DNA of 64,000 nucleotides from Lentimicrobium sp. GTDB lineage: Bacteria > Bacteroidota > Bacteroidia > Bacteroidales > Lentimicrobiaceae. Made by a program: the position numbers and the translations under genes. Under the pieces are notes generated by a model. It saw only the letters and a list, made by a program, of their open reading frames with translations, was not told the DNA's origin and ran no database searches. Positions 52,482-60,933 of this stretch are shown here, in pieces (position 1 is the stretch's first letter; each line of letters begins with the position of its first letter). The stretch is from NCBI GenBank assembly GCA_023957275.1, contig JAMLHF010000019.1:1-64000 (forward strand), given 5' to 3'.

Positions 52482-54539
52482 ATGAAAAAACTTGTCTTAC
52501 AAACCACCATTGCCATGAGTCTGCTTATTACGGCCTGCAATCAGGGGCCGAAAGAAGAATCCCAGGCGCAGGAATTCAAATTCCTGCTCGAACAATTCGC
52601 CGACCTGAAAATCATGCGTTACCAGGTACCGGGATTTGAGGATCTCAGTGTCAAACAGAAAGAACTGGTTTATTATCTGAGTCAGGCAGCGCTTGCCGGC
52701 CGTGATATCCTTTTTGATCAGAATTACAAATACAACCTGCCCATCCGGCGCACCCTCGAAAACATCGTGGAGCACTATCCCGGTGACCGCGACAACGATG
52801 ATTTCAAAAATTTCATGGTTTACACAAAAAGGGTGTGGTTCTCCAATGGCATCCATCACCATTACTCTAAAGATAAATTCTTTCCGGAAATAACACAGGC
52901 CTATTTTGAATCGCTGATACGCGAAACCACCGGCGGTAAGTTTCCCCTGCGCGAAGGTCAGGATCTGGAAAGTTTCATCGCTGAAATTGTTCCGGTAATA
53001 TTCGATCCGGCCATCGCCCCCAAAGCCGTGAGTCAGGAAGCCGGCAAAGACCTGTTGCTGAATTCAGCCTGCAATTTTTATGAAGGCGTTACGGAAAAGG
53101 AAGCGGAAGGTTACTACGCGGAACTTAAGAAAAATGCGGTAAATACCGGTGGTGATACCCTGATTTCATTCGGGCTCAACAGCAAACTGGTAAAGAAAAA
53201 CGGTATCATTACCGAGGAGGTTTATAAAGCCGGCGGACTTTATGGAAGTGCCATAGAACAGATTATTTACTGGCTTGACAAAGCTGCCGGGGTTGCTGAG
53301 AACGACCACCAGAAGGCAGTGATTGAATCGCTGGTTAAGTATTACGAAACCGGCGACCTTGGCATCTGGGACGAATATAATGTGCTGTGGGTACAGGATC
53401 TCGATTCGCATATTGATTTTGTAAACGGTTTTATTGAGAATTACGGCGACCCCATGGGCCTGAAAGCAACCTGGGAAAGCGTGGTGAACTTTAAAGATCT
53501 GCAGGCCACCAAACGGGCCGAAACCATCAGTACCAATGCGCAATGGTTTGAAGATCACTCTCCGGTGGAACCGAGATTTAAAAAAGCCAAAGTAAAAGGT
53601 GTTTCAGCCAAGGTGATCACTGCTGCGCAACTGGGCGGCGACTGCTATCCCTCCACCCCCATTGGCATCAACCTGCCGAATGCCGACTGGATCCGGAAAG
53701 AACACGGTTCCAAATCGGTAACCATCGAAAACATCACTTACGCATACGATCAGGCCGCCCTGGGCAACGGAATGATTGAGGAATTTGCAGCTTCTCCCGA
53801 GGAAATTGATCTTTCGAAAAAATATGGCAGTCTGGCTTCGAACCTTCATACCGACCTGCACGAATGCCTCGGCCATGGGTCGGGCCAGCTATTGCCCGGC
53901 ACCCGGGGCGATGAACTGAAAAACTACGGCTCTCCCCTCGAAGAAGCCCGTGCCGACCTTTTTGCACTGTATTACATAGCCGATCCCAAAATGACGGAAC
54001 TGGGCCTGTATGACGATGAAGGCGTTTATAAAGCTGAGTACAACAGCTATATCCGTAACGGGCTCATCACCCAGCTCACCAGAATAGAGCCGGGGAAAAA
54101 CATTGAACAGGCCCATATGCGCTGCCGGCAACTGATTGCTGCCTGGAGTTACGAACTGGGCAGAGAAAAAAATGTAATAGAAATGCTGGTTAAAGACGGG
54201 AAAACTTATGTAAAGGTTAACGACCACCAGGCGCTGAGAGAAATTTTCGGACAAATGCTTGCTGAGATACAGCGCATAAAATCAGAAGGCGACTATGAAG
54301 CCGGGCGCGACCTGATCGAAAAATACGCCGTTCAGGTAGATCAGCCACTCCACACTGAAGTGCTCGGACGCTTTAAAAAGCTGAACATTGCCCCTTATGG
54401 CGGATTTATCAACCCGGTGTTTGTGCCGGTCACGGAAAACGGAAGTATCGTGGATGTTAAAGTGGAATATCCCGATGATTATACCGGACAAATGATGGAT
54501 TATTCAAAAAATCATTCATTTCTGCCTGCGTATAATTAA
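52482..54539 (+). CDS. M49-family (dipeptidyl-peptidase III-like) zinc peptidase, lipoprotein
   Basis: 685 residues with a lipobox (LLITAC). The zinc site HECLGH lies near 460 and the second motif EEARADLFALYY near 487, the HEXXGH/EECRAE-type pattern that defines M49. Sequence around FYEGVTEKEAEGYYAELKK and GGDCYPSTPIGINLPNADW also fits DPP III. It removes dipeptides from peptide N-termini; the lipoprotein signal places it in the envelope rather than the cytosol. Some databases misname such proteins dihydrofolate reductase; nothing here supports that. Confidence 0.92.
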   Translation: MKKLVLQTTIAMSLLITACNQGPKEESQAQEFKFLLEQFADLKIMRYQVPGFEDLSVKQKELVYYLSQAALAGRDILFDQNYKYNLPIRRTLENIVEHYPGDRDNDDFKNFMVYTKRVWFSNGIHHHYSKDKFFPEITQAYFESLIRETTGGKFPLREGQDLESFIAEIVPVIFDPAIAPKAVSQEAGKDLLLNSACNFYEGVTEKEAEGYYAELKKNAVNTGGDTLISFGLNSKLVKKNGIITEEVYKAGGLYGSAIEQIIYWLDKAAGVAENDHQKAVIESLVKYYETGDLGIWDEYNVLWVQDLDSHIDFVNGFIENYGDPMGLKATWESVVNFKDLQATKRAETISTNAQWFEDHSPVEPRFKKAKVKGVSAKVITAAQLGGDCYPSTPIGINLPNADWIRKEHGSKSVTIENITYAYDQAALGNGMIEEFAASPEEIDLSKKYGSLASNLHTDLHECLGHGSGQLLPGTRGDELKNYGSPLEEARADLFALYYIADPKMTELGLYDDEGVYKAEYNSYIRNGLITQLTRIEPGKNIEQAHMRCRQLIAAWSYELGREKNVIEMLVKDGKTYVKVNDHQALREIFGQMLAEIQRIKSEGDYEAGRDLIEKYAVQVDQPLHTEVLGRFKKLNIAPYGGFINPVFVPVTENGSIVDVKVEYPDDYTGQMMDYSKNHSFLPAYN

Positions 54540-54559
54540 GATATCTTCAGGCTGATCAG

Positions 54560-54599
54560 GGACCTGGCAAGTTAAAAAACCGGCCAGGTCCTTTTTTTT
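54560..54599 (+). terminator. Terminator of the comB-M49 operon
   Basis: GGACCTGGC (54560-54568, with a neighbouring G) pairs with GCCAGGTCC (54583-54591), followed by eight U residues. Confidence 0.88.
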
Positions 54600-54708
54600 C
54601 GTTAAGGCTTTATAAGTCAGGCCGGTATTTTTTTGTCCGGCTTAACAGTTGATTAAACTTCTCCGGCCGGCTGTGCAAAAACGATGGTAATTTATAAACT
54701 GCATTGTG

Positions 54709-54716
54709 TATTTTTG
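54709..54716 (+). promoter_or_regulatory. Promoter -7 box of the porin gene
   Basis: TATTTTTG, exact TAnnTTTG, 23 bases before the ATG. No -33 TTTG at standard spacing. Confidence 0.5.
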
Positions 54717-54739
54717 CCGGGTTTCCCAATCCCTGAATC

Positions 54740-55939
54740 ATGTTAAAACGGCTTTTATCTCTTTCCGCTTTATTTCTTTTCAGTTATGTAAGCCTTGTCG
54801 CCCAAACCGAAGTGGACGAACGGGCAATGATCTCATTCCGCAAAGGATTGGGTTTCAATGCACCTGACAGCACTTTCGGGGTGAATCTCCGCCTGAGGAT
54901 GCAGAACCGGCTTGCAACAAACTTTGATGAAAATCTGGACATTGAGGATATTGAAGCGAGGGTGAGCCGGCTGCGGCTGCGTTTCGACGGGTATATCCTG
55001 GGGCCGAAACTGACCTACTACCTGCAGCTTTCCTTTTCGAGGGGCGATCAGGACTGGGACAACACCCATGTGCCGAATCTGGTGCGTGATGCCATGGTTT
55101 ATTATCATTTCAATCCGAAATTCTACCTGGGCTTCGGGCAGGGAAAACTTCCGGGAAACCGGCAACGGATTGTTTCGAGCGGGCAGCAGCAGTTTTATGA
55201 TCGTTCCAATGTAAATGCAAATTTTACCCTCGACCGCGATTTCGGGCTGTTCGCCTATTACAGCGACAAACTGGGAGGCATACATTACAACCTGAAAGGC
55301 GCCGTTTCGACCGGCGACGGCCGGAATCAGCTGAGAACCGACAATGGCCTCATGTACACCGGAAGAATAGAATTGCTTCCGCTGGGCCGGTTTAAAAAAG
55401 ACGGCGATTTCTCGGAAGGAGACCTGGAATTTGAAAACACCCCAAAAATCGGAGTAGCTGCCGGCTATGCCCTGAATCAGAAGGCCAGACGTACCCGCGG
55501 CACCACGGGAAGCGACCTGTATGAGAACAGGGACCTGCAATCCCTTTTCGCGGATATCATTATGAAATACCGCGGATGGGCGCTCTACTCGGAATACATC
55601 AGCAGAAAGACAGACAATTCTGCATTTACCTATAATCCCGCAGATTCCTCCATGTCGGTTTATGTCGTTACCGGTTATGGTATCAATACACAGCTGAGCT
55701 ATTGTTTTCCCAATTACTGGGAAATTGCCGCCCGTTACTCAGTGGTTAACCCGGATCATGAAATCCGCGATATTGCCAGACGGGATAGTTATTATATCCT
55801 GGGGGTCAATAAATATGTGAGAAAGCACCTCACGAAATTTCAGGGTTTTGTGGGGTACCGCAACCAACAGACACACTTTAACCAGGCCGCGGACAAAAAT
55901 AACCTGTTACTGGTCTTCCAGGTAGAACTGGGCATCTGA
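54740..55939 (+). CDS. Phosphate-selective-porin-like (OprO/OprP family) protein
   Basis: 399 residues, signal peptide (to about LVAQ). A long series of amphipathic strands: FGVNLRLRMQNRLATN, RVSRLRLRFDGYILGPKLTY, FYLGFGQGKLPGNRQRIVS, FGLFAYYSDKLGGIHYNL, WALYSEYISRKTD and WEIAARYSVVNPDHE. The GQGKLP motif and the Arg/Lys-rich strand after it are typical of OprP-like porins. The anion preference is family inference. Monocistronic. The C-terminal strand ends VFQVELGI rather than in Phe. 55940-56163 downstream shows nothing. Confidence 0.85.
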   Translation: MLKRLLSLSALFLFSYVSLVAQTEVDERAMISFRKGLGFNAPDSTFGVNLRLRMQNRLATNFDENLDIEDIEARVSRLRLRFDGYILGPKLTYYLQLSFSRGDQDWDNTHVPNLVRDAMVYYHFNPKFYLGFGQGKLPGNRQRIVSSGQQQFYDRSNVNANFTLDRDFGLFAYYSDKLGGIHYNLKGAVSTGDGRNQLRTDNGLMYTGRIELLPLGRFKKDGDFSEGDLEFENTPKIGVAAGYALNQKARRTRGTTGSDLYENRDLQSLFADIIMKYRGWALYSEYISRKTDNSAFTYNPADSSMSVYVVTGYGINTQLSYCFPNYWEIAARYSVVNPDHEIRDIARRDSYYILGVNKYVRKHLTKFQGFVGYRNQQTHFNQAADKNNLLLVFQVELGI

Positions 55940-56163
55940 CAGAAAACTTCAGGGAATCTGACCTGTAAGTAAAACCGGAATGCCTTCTTTGGTGAGAAAA
56001 CTACTTCTTCCTTCCGGATCCGATCAGGATATTACCACCTGCGATACAAAAAGAAAACGCTTTGAAGCAAGACTGCCTCTCAGCGTCAGATTATCAGACC
56101 TCCGAACCGGAAATCCCGGCCAAGCTTTCCCTGCCTGTGAAAAATGCCGGGGCTGGCGGGGCC

Positions 56164-56592
56164 TCAGTGTCCGCAGGAGCAACCGCCGCAACCGCCCGTT
56201 CCGTCTTCCTCATCAAAGCCGGTTCCGCAGCTGCCGCTGCTGCAATCACCGGTGCCGCATCCACCGTTGACGTTGTACTTTACAGGATAACCATCCTGAA
56301 ACCAGGCCTGCACCCCGCCGGCTATATAACCCACATTTTCAAATCCCTGATGGTGAAGCAGATTTGCCGCCTTAAATCCGGTTGCTTCATCAAATCCGCC
56401 GGTAATATAAAAAGGGCCTTTCTCCATCCATTGCAGCTTCTCCAGCAGCTGGAGCAGGGTTACCTGGGTGGATTCCACCCCATCGTAAGCCACTACACTG
56501 AATCCCTCTTCGTCAATGATATCAATAAAAACAGCGCCTTCAGACAACTTCTCGTAAGCCTCGGCAGGCTGAAGCTTTAATATTTCAGACAT
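56164..56592 (-). CDS. Catalytically dead rhodanese-like protein with Cys-rich tail
   Basis: 142 residues from the ATG at 56592. Residues 1-105 have the rhodanese fold: AEAYEKLSEGAVFIDIID, then ITGGFDEATGFKAANLL where the active-site Cys loop should be, then GFENVGYIAGGVQAWF. The Cys is missing (ITGG instead of CxxG). The last 30 residues hold eight Cys in Gly/Ser-rich sequence, ending CGGCSCGH. Being next to acr3 and in the ars locus, it may bind arsenite or another thiophilic metal (inference). Its start is 62 bases past the acr3 stop, so it is the last gene of the operon. Confidence 0.8.
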   Translation of the reverse strand: MSEILKLQPAEAYEKLSEGAVFIDIIDEEGFSVVAYDGVESTQVTLLQLLEKLQWMEKGPFYITGGFDEATGFKAANLLHHQGFENVGYIAGGVQAWFQDGYPVKYNVNGGCGTGDCSSGSCGTGFDEEDGTGGCGGCSCGH

Positions 56593-56653
56593 AATTGTGA
56601 TTTTAAGCCGCAAAGTTACATATATTCATCCAATGATATCACTTACATTATGC

Positions 56654-57724
56654 TTACCAGTATTTTCTTTTAAACCGGAGCGCTATACCTACCAGCCCGA
56701 TCATCACCGGCACTTCCACCAGAGGGCCGATAACCGCCGCAAATGCCTCTCCGGAGTTTATACCGAATACCGCAATTGCCACCGCAATCGCCAACTCAAT
56801 GTTATTGCTCGCCGCGGTAAACGACAGGGTGGCTGACTGCTCATATCCGGCCCCGGCCTTCCTGCTCATGTAGAATGAAACAAAGAACATCACCACAAAA
56901 TAGATCAGCAAAGGAATGGCAATCAGCACCACATCAAGCGGGATTTTAATAATGTATTCGCCTTTAAGCGAAAACATTACCACTATTGTAAAAAGCAGGG
57001 CAATCAGGGTAAGCGGACTTATTTTCGGAATAAAAACCCGGTGATACCAGTCCTTATTTTTTACCCGGATCAGGATAAACCGGGTGAGAAATCCGGCAAT
57101 AAACGGTATGCCCAAATATATAAACACGCTTTCGGCAATCTGGCCAATGGTAATGCTTTCCACGGCGTCGTTGCCAGGAATGCCGAACCAGCCAGGCATC
57201 ACCGCGATAAAGAACCAGGCATACACCGAGAAAAACAGCACCTGAAAAATGGAATTGAATGCCACCAATCCAGCGGCATACTGGGTATCGCCTTTAGCCA
57301 GGTCGTTCCATACAATGACCATGGCAATGCAACGCGCCAGTCCAATCAGGATAATGCCATACACATAGGGCAGATTTGTATTGTTTTCGCCCGGAAACAG
57401 GCGGAACAGCATAACAGCCAGCAAAAACATCAGCAAGGGGCCTATTACCCAGTTCTGTATCAGCGATAAAGTCAATACCTTAACATTACGGAATACATCC
57501 CCCAGTTCTTCATACCTGACCTTGGCCAGGGGCGGATACATCATCAGGATCAGACCAACAGCGATGGGTATGTTGGTGGTGCTGCCGGGCGAAGCTTTCA
57601 TCGAATCCCAGAACTGTGACACCCCGGGAAAGAGATACCCGGAAAATACGCCGGCAAACATGGCAAGAAAAATCCACAGGGTAAGATACCTGTCCAGAAA
57701 TTTGAGTTTTGGTTTTGAAGGCAT
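56654..57724 (-). CDS. acr3: ACR3-family arsenite efflux transporter
   Basis: 356 residues with ten hydrophobic helices; exports arsenite using the proton motive force. Family landmarks: [20 protein letters not shown] at the N-terminus, [20 protein letters not shown] near 50, [19 protein letters not shown] near 130 (the conserved functional Cys) and [21 protein letters not shown] near 300. Part of the arsR-arsC-arsM-acr3 locus, although the four-helix gene and repeats lie between it and arsM, so it may be read through or have its own promoter. Confidence 0.95.
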   Translation of the reverse strand: MPSKPKLKFLDRYLTLWIFLAMFAGVFSGYLFPGVSQFWDSMKASPGSTTNIPIAVGLILMMYPPLAKVRYEELGDVFRNVKVLTLSLIQNWVIGPLLMFLLAVMLFRLFPGENNTNLPYVYGIILIGLARCIAMVIVWNDLAKGDTQYAAGLVAFNSIFQVLFFSVYAWFFIAVMPGWFGIPGNDAVESITIGQIAESVFIYLGIPFIAGFLTRFILIRVKNKDWYHRVFIPKISPLTLIALLFTIVVMFSLKGEYIIKIPLDVVLIAIPLLIYFVVMFFVSFYMSRKAGAGYEQSATLSFTAASNNIELAIAVAIAVFGINSGEAFAAVIGPLVEVPVMIGLVGIALRFKRKYW

Positions 57725-57728
57725 TGTT

Positions 57729-57768
57729 TTGATTAGTTGATTAGGTGATTAGATAATTAGTTGATGAA
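57729..57768. repeat. 8-base tandem repeat, five copies
   Basis: TTGATTAG, TTGATTAG, GTGATTAG, ATAATTAG, TTGATGAA in sequence just upstream of acr3. It borders the four-helix-bundle gene on one side; a different tandem array borders it on the other. Confidence 0.75.
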
Positions 57769-57851
57769 GAAAGGGTTTCGGGTTTTAATAGTTAAATTCT
57801 TTAAATATTGCAATTAAGACTTAATTAAACCCTCCGACGAAAATTCCGGGA

Positions 57852-58202
57852 TCAGCGGCCTTTTGAAGTGGAAATTATCTTGTTGATTACTTTCTTAATT
57901 GATTCAAGGTGTTCGGGCAGATCGCCCGGATCAGGCAATAAGTCGGAGAATCTGCATAACTTCAGCCAATAATCTGTTTCATTCATCTCCTTCGCCGCCA
58001 TTTTGAATTTATGAATAAAGTCAGCATTGCTTTCTGCATTCTGCGCTTCACTGGCATTGGCTCCGATGGCAGTTCCGGCTTTAAATAACTGATTTGACAA
58101 GGCAAACTTCCTAACTGCATCCAGCCGTTCGCAATATTCAATAATTTTGATAGAAAACTCAAAAGTGAGTTTCAAAATCAGGTTTTCTTTTTCCTCTTTC
58201 AT
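57852..58202 (-). CDS. Four-helix-bundle (23S rRNA intervening-sequence type) protein
   Basis: 116 residues, all helical: LILKLTFEFSIKIIEYCERL, FALSNQLFKAGTAIGANASE, FIHKFKMAAKEMNETDYWL and HLESIKKVINKIISTSKGR. The RSGTSIGANVSEA-like motif (KAGTAIGANASEA near 43) is the signature of the family first met as an ORF in 23S rRNA intervening sequences. Function unknown. It is inserted between arsM and acr3, same strand, and flanked by tandem repeats on both sides, which suggests a small mobile or once-mobile unit. Confidence 0.88.
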   Translation of the reverse strand: MKEEKENLILKLTFEFSIKIIEYCERLDAVRKFALSNQLFKAGTAIGANASEAQNAESNADFIHKFKMAAKEMNETDYWLKLCRFSDLLPDPGDLPEHLESIKKVINKIISTSKGR

Positions 58203-58291
58203 AGCATATATAAGTGTTAGATGTTGAATAAAATTTCATCCGTCATTCCACCCAAAACATTCATTGGATGCAAATAATCAGTAACATTCCC

Positions 58292-58355
58292 AAATCAACA
58301 CATCCTCAAATCATCATATCCTCAAATCAACTCATCCTCAAATCAACTCATCCTC
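58292..58355. repeat. 16-base tandem repeat, four copies
   Basis: Unit AAATCAACTCATCCTC; copies at 58292, 58308, 58324 and 58340, the first two with one to three changes, then a degenerate start of a fifth (TAATTCAAC). It lies between arsM and the four-helix-bundle gene. No spacers, so not a CRISPR array. Confidence 0.85.
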
Positions 58356-58359
58356 TAAT

Positions 58360-59202
58360 TCAACAACTGCAACCGCACCTACATCCCTGCGAGTTAACAG
58401 GCTTTTCAGCATAAACCGTTATACTGTAAATTCCGGCACCCTGGTTTTTAAATCCGGCGAGTTCCTCATGACTTATGTAATTTAAAAAGATCTCATCAGG
58501 AACCATAATCATCTTTTCCTTCTGAACCTGGATATTGCCAAGTCCACAATCAGCCATTATCTGCAGATAATCAGCCATCTGAATGGCGCCGGAAACACAA
58601 CCTGCATACATTTCTGCTGACTGTATCAGATGTTCGGGGAGTTCGCCTTTCAGCACCACATCCGAAACCGACAAGTGGCCACCAGGTTTCAATACCCTGT
58701 ATATCTCACTGAAAGCCTTTATTTTATCCGGTACTAGATTGAGCACACAGTTGCTGATAATTACATCTGCTTTGTTGGCGGTCACAGGCATTTTTTCAAT
58801 ATCTCCCAAACGGAATTCTACATTGTTATAGCCCAGCTTTAAAGCATTTCCTCGCGCTTTTTCAATCATGGCTTCAGTAAAGTCAATTCCGATAACTTTA
58901 CCTGAAGCCCCCACCAGTGAACGGGCAACAAAACAGTCGTTTCCGGCTCCCGAGCCCAGGTCAATTACCGTGTCGCCTTCACGGATCTGCGCGAATTCCG
59001 TCGGGATACCGCAACCCAGCCCCAGGTCAGCGTCAGGGTTATAGCCCTGCAAATGAGTGTAGCTTTCGCTGAAGATGGTATAGTCCACATCTGAACAGCA
59101 TCCTCCTGATCCACAGCATGAAGTTTCGTTTTCATGTTTGGACTGCAGCGCTATTTCGCTGTATTTTTCTTTTACTATGTTCTTCAATTCTTCGTTTTTC
59201 AT
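58360..59202 (-). CDS. arsM: Arsenite S-adenosylmethionine methyltransferase
   Basis: Methylates trivalent arsenic. 280 residues: Cys-rich N-terminus (ETSCCGSGGCCSD), GLGCGIPTEFAQI near 60, SAM motif I VIDLGSGAGNDCFVA near 77, NCVLNLVPDK near 148 and MYAGCVSGAI near 190, giving the three conserved Cys of the family. The C-terminus ends in an extra Cys tail (QGCRCGCSC). Overlaps arsC by 4 bases (ATGA), so translationally coupled. Confidence 0.94.
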   Translation of the reverse strand: MKNEELKNIVKEKYSEIALQSKHENETSCCGSGGCCSDVDYTIFSESYTHLQGYNPDADLGLGCGIPTEFAQIREGDTVIDLGSGAGNDCFVARSLVGASGKVIGIDFTEAMIEKARGNALKLGYNNVEFRLGDIEKMPVTANKADVIISNCVLNLVPDKIKAFSEIYRVLKPGGHLSVSDVVLKGELPEHLIQSAEMYAGCVSGAIQMADYLQIMADCGLGNIQVQKEKMIMVPDEIFLNYISHEELAGFKNQGAGIYSITVYAEKPVNSQGCRCGCSC

Positions 59203-59624
59203 TGTGCCTGTTTTATTTGTTCATTGTAAAATTTCCAGAATCCTTCCCTGATCCCGTTGCGGATCCGGATATATTCACCCTGAATAAACTCAGGAGTACC
59301 GACCGCATGCGAAGGATCATCAAACCCCATGTGCAGCCGGTGCTTTACCTTGCCCGTAAATGCCGGACAGGCCTCATTGGCACCGCCGCAAACGGTGATT
59401 ACATAATCCCATTCCTCGCCAAGATACAGATCAACGGAATCGGAAGTGTGGTGGCTGATATCGATGCCAATCTCTTTCATCACTTCCACGGCTTTGGGGT
59501 TGAGGTGGCCCGAAGCTTCGGTGCCTGCAGAACGTACGGTAAGGGATGGATCAAAAGACTGCAGAAAACCGTGGGCCATCTGGGAACGGCAGGAGTTGCC
59601 GGTGCAGAGTATAAGAATCTTCAT
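59199..59624 (-). CDS. arsC: Arsenate reductase, thioredoxin-coupled type
   Basis: 141 residues of the low-molecular-weight phosphatase-like ArsC family. P-loop CTGNSCRS at residues 7-14 with the nucleophilic Cys7; the second and third redox Cys in VCGGANEAC around 80-87 (spacing as in the S. aureus type), followed by HRLHMGFDDPSHAVGT with the general acid Asp. Reduces arsenate to arsenite for export or methylation. 35 bases after arsR and overlapping arsM by 4 bases. Confidence 0.95.
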   Translation of the reverse strand: MKILILCTGNSCRSQMAHGFLQSFDPSLTVRSAGTEASGHLNPKAVEVMKEIGIDISHHTSDSVDLYLGEEWDYVITVCGGANEACPAFTGKVKHRLHMGFDDPSHAVGTPEFIQGEYIRIRNGIREGFWKFYNEQIKQAQ

Positions 59625-59659
59625 GATAAAGCATTTCAGGTTTAAAGGCCGGTTGAGGG

Positions 59660-59992
59660 CTATTTGATTTCACAGTCAAATCCATTGGCTTTCACCGGCT
59701 CAAAAAAGGCGGAGAAAAGCGCCATGAATTTTTCAATCCCGCCGGAGCAGAGGCAATAGTTGATTTTCAGTCCGTCAATCTCCCCGTGAATCAGCCCGGC
59801 ATCGCGCAGCTCCTTCAGGTGCTGCGAGACCGTTGACCTGCCCAGGGGTAGGCTATCGGAAATATCACCCGAAATACAGGATCTTGTATTGGCCAGATAT
59901 TTTATAATTGCCAGCCTGGCCGGATGGGAAATTACCTTCGCGTACCGGGCAAGTTCCCGGAGGTCTTCATCAAATTTTTCTGATTTGTTCAT
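59660..59992 (-). CDS. arsR: ArsR-type metalloregulatory repressor
   Basis: 110 residues with a winged HTH: LARYAKVISHPARLAIIKYL, SGDISDSLPLGRSTVSQHL, LRDAGLIHGEIDGLKINYCL. Cys candidates for arsenite binding lie in TRSCISGD (before the recognition helix) and NYCLC (in the wing); their arrangement differs from the E. coli CVC motif. Expected to repress its own operon by binding the palindrome at 60003-60026. First gene of the locus. Confidence 0.94.
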   Translation of the reverse strand: MNKSEKFDEDLRELARYAKVISHPARLAIIKYLANTRSCISGDISDSLPLGRSTVSQHLKELRDAGLIHGEIDGLKINYCLCSGGIEKFMALFSAFFEPVKANGFDCEIK

Positions 59993-60002
59993 GGCCTGTT
60001 TT

Positions 60003-60038
60003 TAATGTCGCAAAAATACGACATTAATTAATTAACAA
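60003..60038 (-). promoter_or_regulatory. ars promoter embedded in a palindromic operator
   Basis: Arms TAATGTCG and CGACATTA (60003-60010 and 60019-60026) are perfect and enclose the -7 box TATTTTTG on the minus strand (60011-60018). TTG at 60036-60038 lies 17 bases upstream of the box. The ATG of arsR is about 10 bases past the arms. A repressor on this site would cover the -7 box directly. Confidence 0.75.
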
Positions 60039-60134
60039 GCCAGAAGCACAAAAAATTCCTAAAAATAATTATGGACCTCTCCGGAAGCTATCGGAGAATC
60101 ATTGTCAAACCGGCGGCGATGTTTTCTTCACCGG

Positions 60135-60668
60135 TTATTTATTGAACCGGATTCCGGGAAACAACATCGGAACCTTTCTCCGGTATTCCAGGAATTCATC
60201 GCCAAAGTCCTTTTCCAATCGTTTTTCTTCCGATAACTTCAGGTAAGTGATCCCGGAAAGAGAGAAAATCATTAAAGCGCCCAGGGCGGTCAGGGAATTC
60301 AGAAATATCACGATGGAAAGATAGATAAGCAAAGCTCCGAGAACCATGGGATTTCTGCAGTACCTGTAAGGGCCGGTAGTTACCAGCCTTTGGGTACGGG
60401 GGCTTACGGAAACGCCCATCCCTTCGGCCGGACCGCCTTTCCCGGCCTTAAAAAGAAAAATATTTGACCAGATCATAAAGAATGCGCCGGGTAAAAAACA
60501 ACAAATTGACAGGATATATCGTACGGCGCCGGATTGCAACAATTCCAGGTCTGTCCATAATTTGTCATAACCGGATAGTTTGTACAATCCGAATGGGATC
60601 AGAAAAAGGAAAATTGCACTTCCAAAAATGTAGCCGGCAATGTATCTGAGGGTTTCCCGCATGGCCAT
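60135..60668 (-). CDS. Isoprenylcysteine carboxyl methyltransferase-like membrane protein
   Basis: 177 residues with about five hydrophobic helices and the ICMT/PEMT C-terminal signature: TTGPYRYCRNPMVLGALL near 92 and SEEKRLEKDFGDEFLEYRRKVP near 145. In bacteria these proteins methylate small lipids or unknown substrates. It is 142 bases upstream of arsR on the same strand; no link to arsenic is evident. Two Met codons open the frame; the first is used. Confidence 0.85.
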   Translation of the reverse strand: MAMRETLRYIAGYIFGSAIFLFLIPFGLYKLSGYDKLWTDLELLQSGAVRYILSICCFLPGAFFMIWSNIFLFKAGKGGPAEGMGVSVSPRTQRLVTTGPYRYCRNPMVLGALLIYLSIVIFLNSLTALGALMIFSLSGITYLKLSEEKRLEKDFGDEFLEYRRKVPMLFPGIRFNK

Positions 60669-60714
60669 CTTAAAGATTGATTGATAAAAAGCAGGTATTT
60701 ATTCTGGTATTTTT

Positions 60715-60865
60715 CAGCAACAGCGATCATGCAAGGGTTTGCAGCTATATGCAGTAAGGTATTGCGGGCTCCTTTCCAGTCCACAGCTACCGAAATTTGA
60801 GTGGTGCAGGATGCTTGATTTACCACTGAAACCCTTATTGCATATAGCCTTGCTGTTAGCTGCTG
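60715..60865. repeat. 150-base imperfect palindrome, recombination-site-like
   Basis: Outer arms CAGCAACAGC (60715-60724) and GCTGTTAGCTG (60853-60863). Inner arms GCTATATGCAGTAAGGT (60744-60760) and ACCCTTATTGCATATAGC (60831-60848). The right arm repeats, inverted, at 61351-61371. The form (nested arms, GTTAGC near one end, gene next to it) recalls integron attC sites, but the core bases do not match the attC consensus well. Confidence 0.5.
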
Positions 60866-60933
60866 TATCTATTTTCAGTAATTTAATTGTCAAGTATTAT
60901 TGTAATTTAGTAGTCCGTGATTTGTCTTTAAAA

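Noticed and set aside
52482..54539. Dihydrofolate reductase, a label given to some homologs
   Set aside because: The HECLGH zinc motif and the EEARAD motif define an M49 peptidase; no folate-binding features are visible.
56062..56580. Plus-strand Ala-rich open frame of 172 codons
   Set aside because: It is the complement of the rhodanese-like gene; its Ala-rich stretch is the antisense of the Cys/Gly-rich tail.
58292..58355. Tandem 16-base units looked like a CRISPR array
   Set aside because: The units follow each other without spacers and no cas genes are present; it is a simple tandem repeat.
59199..59624. ArsC as a protein-tyrosine phosphatase
   Set aside because: The extra Cys pair VCGGANEAC and the position between arsR and arsM favour thioredoxin-coupled arsenate reductase.
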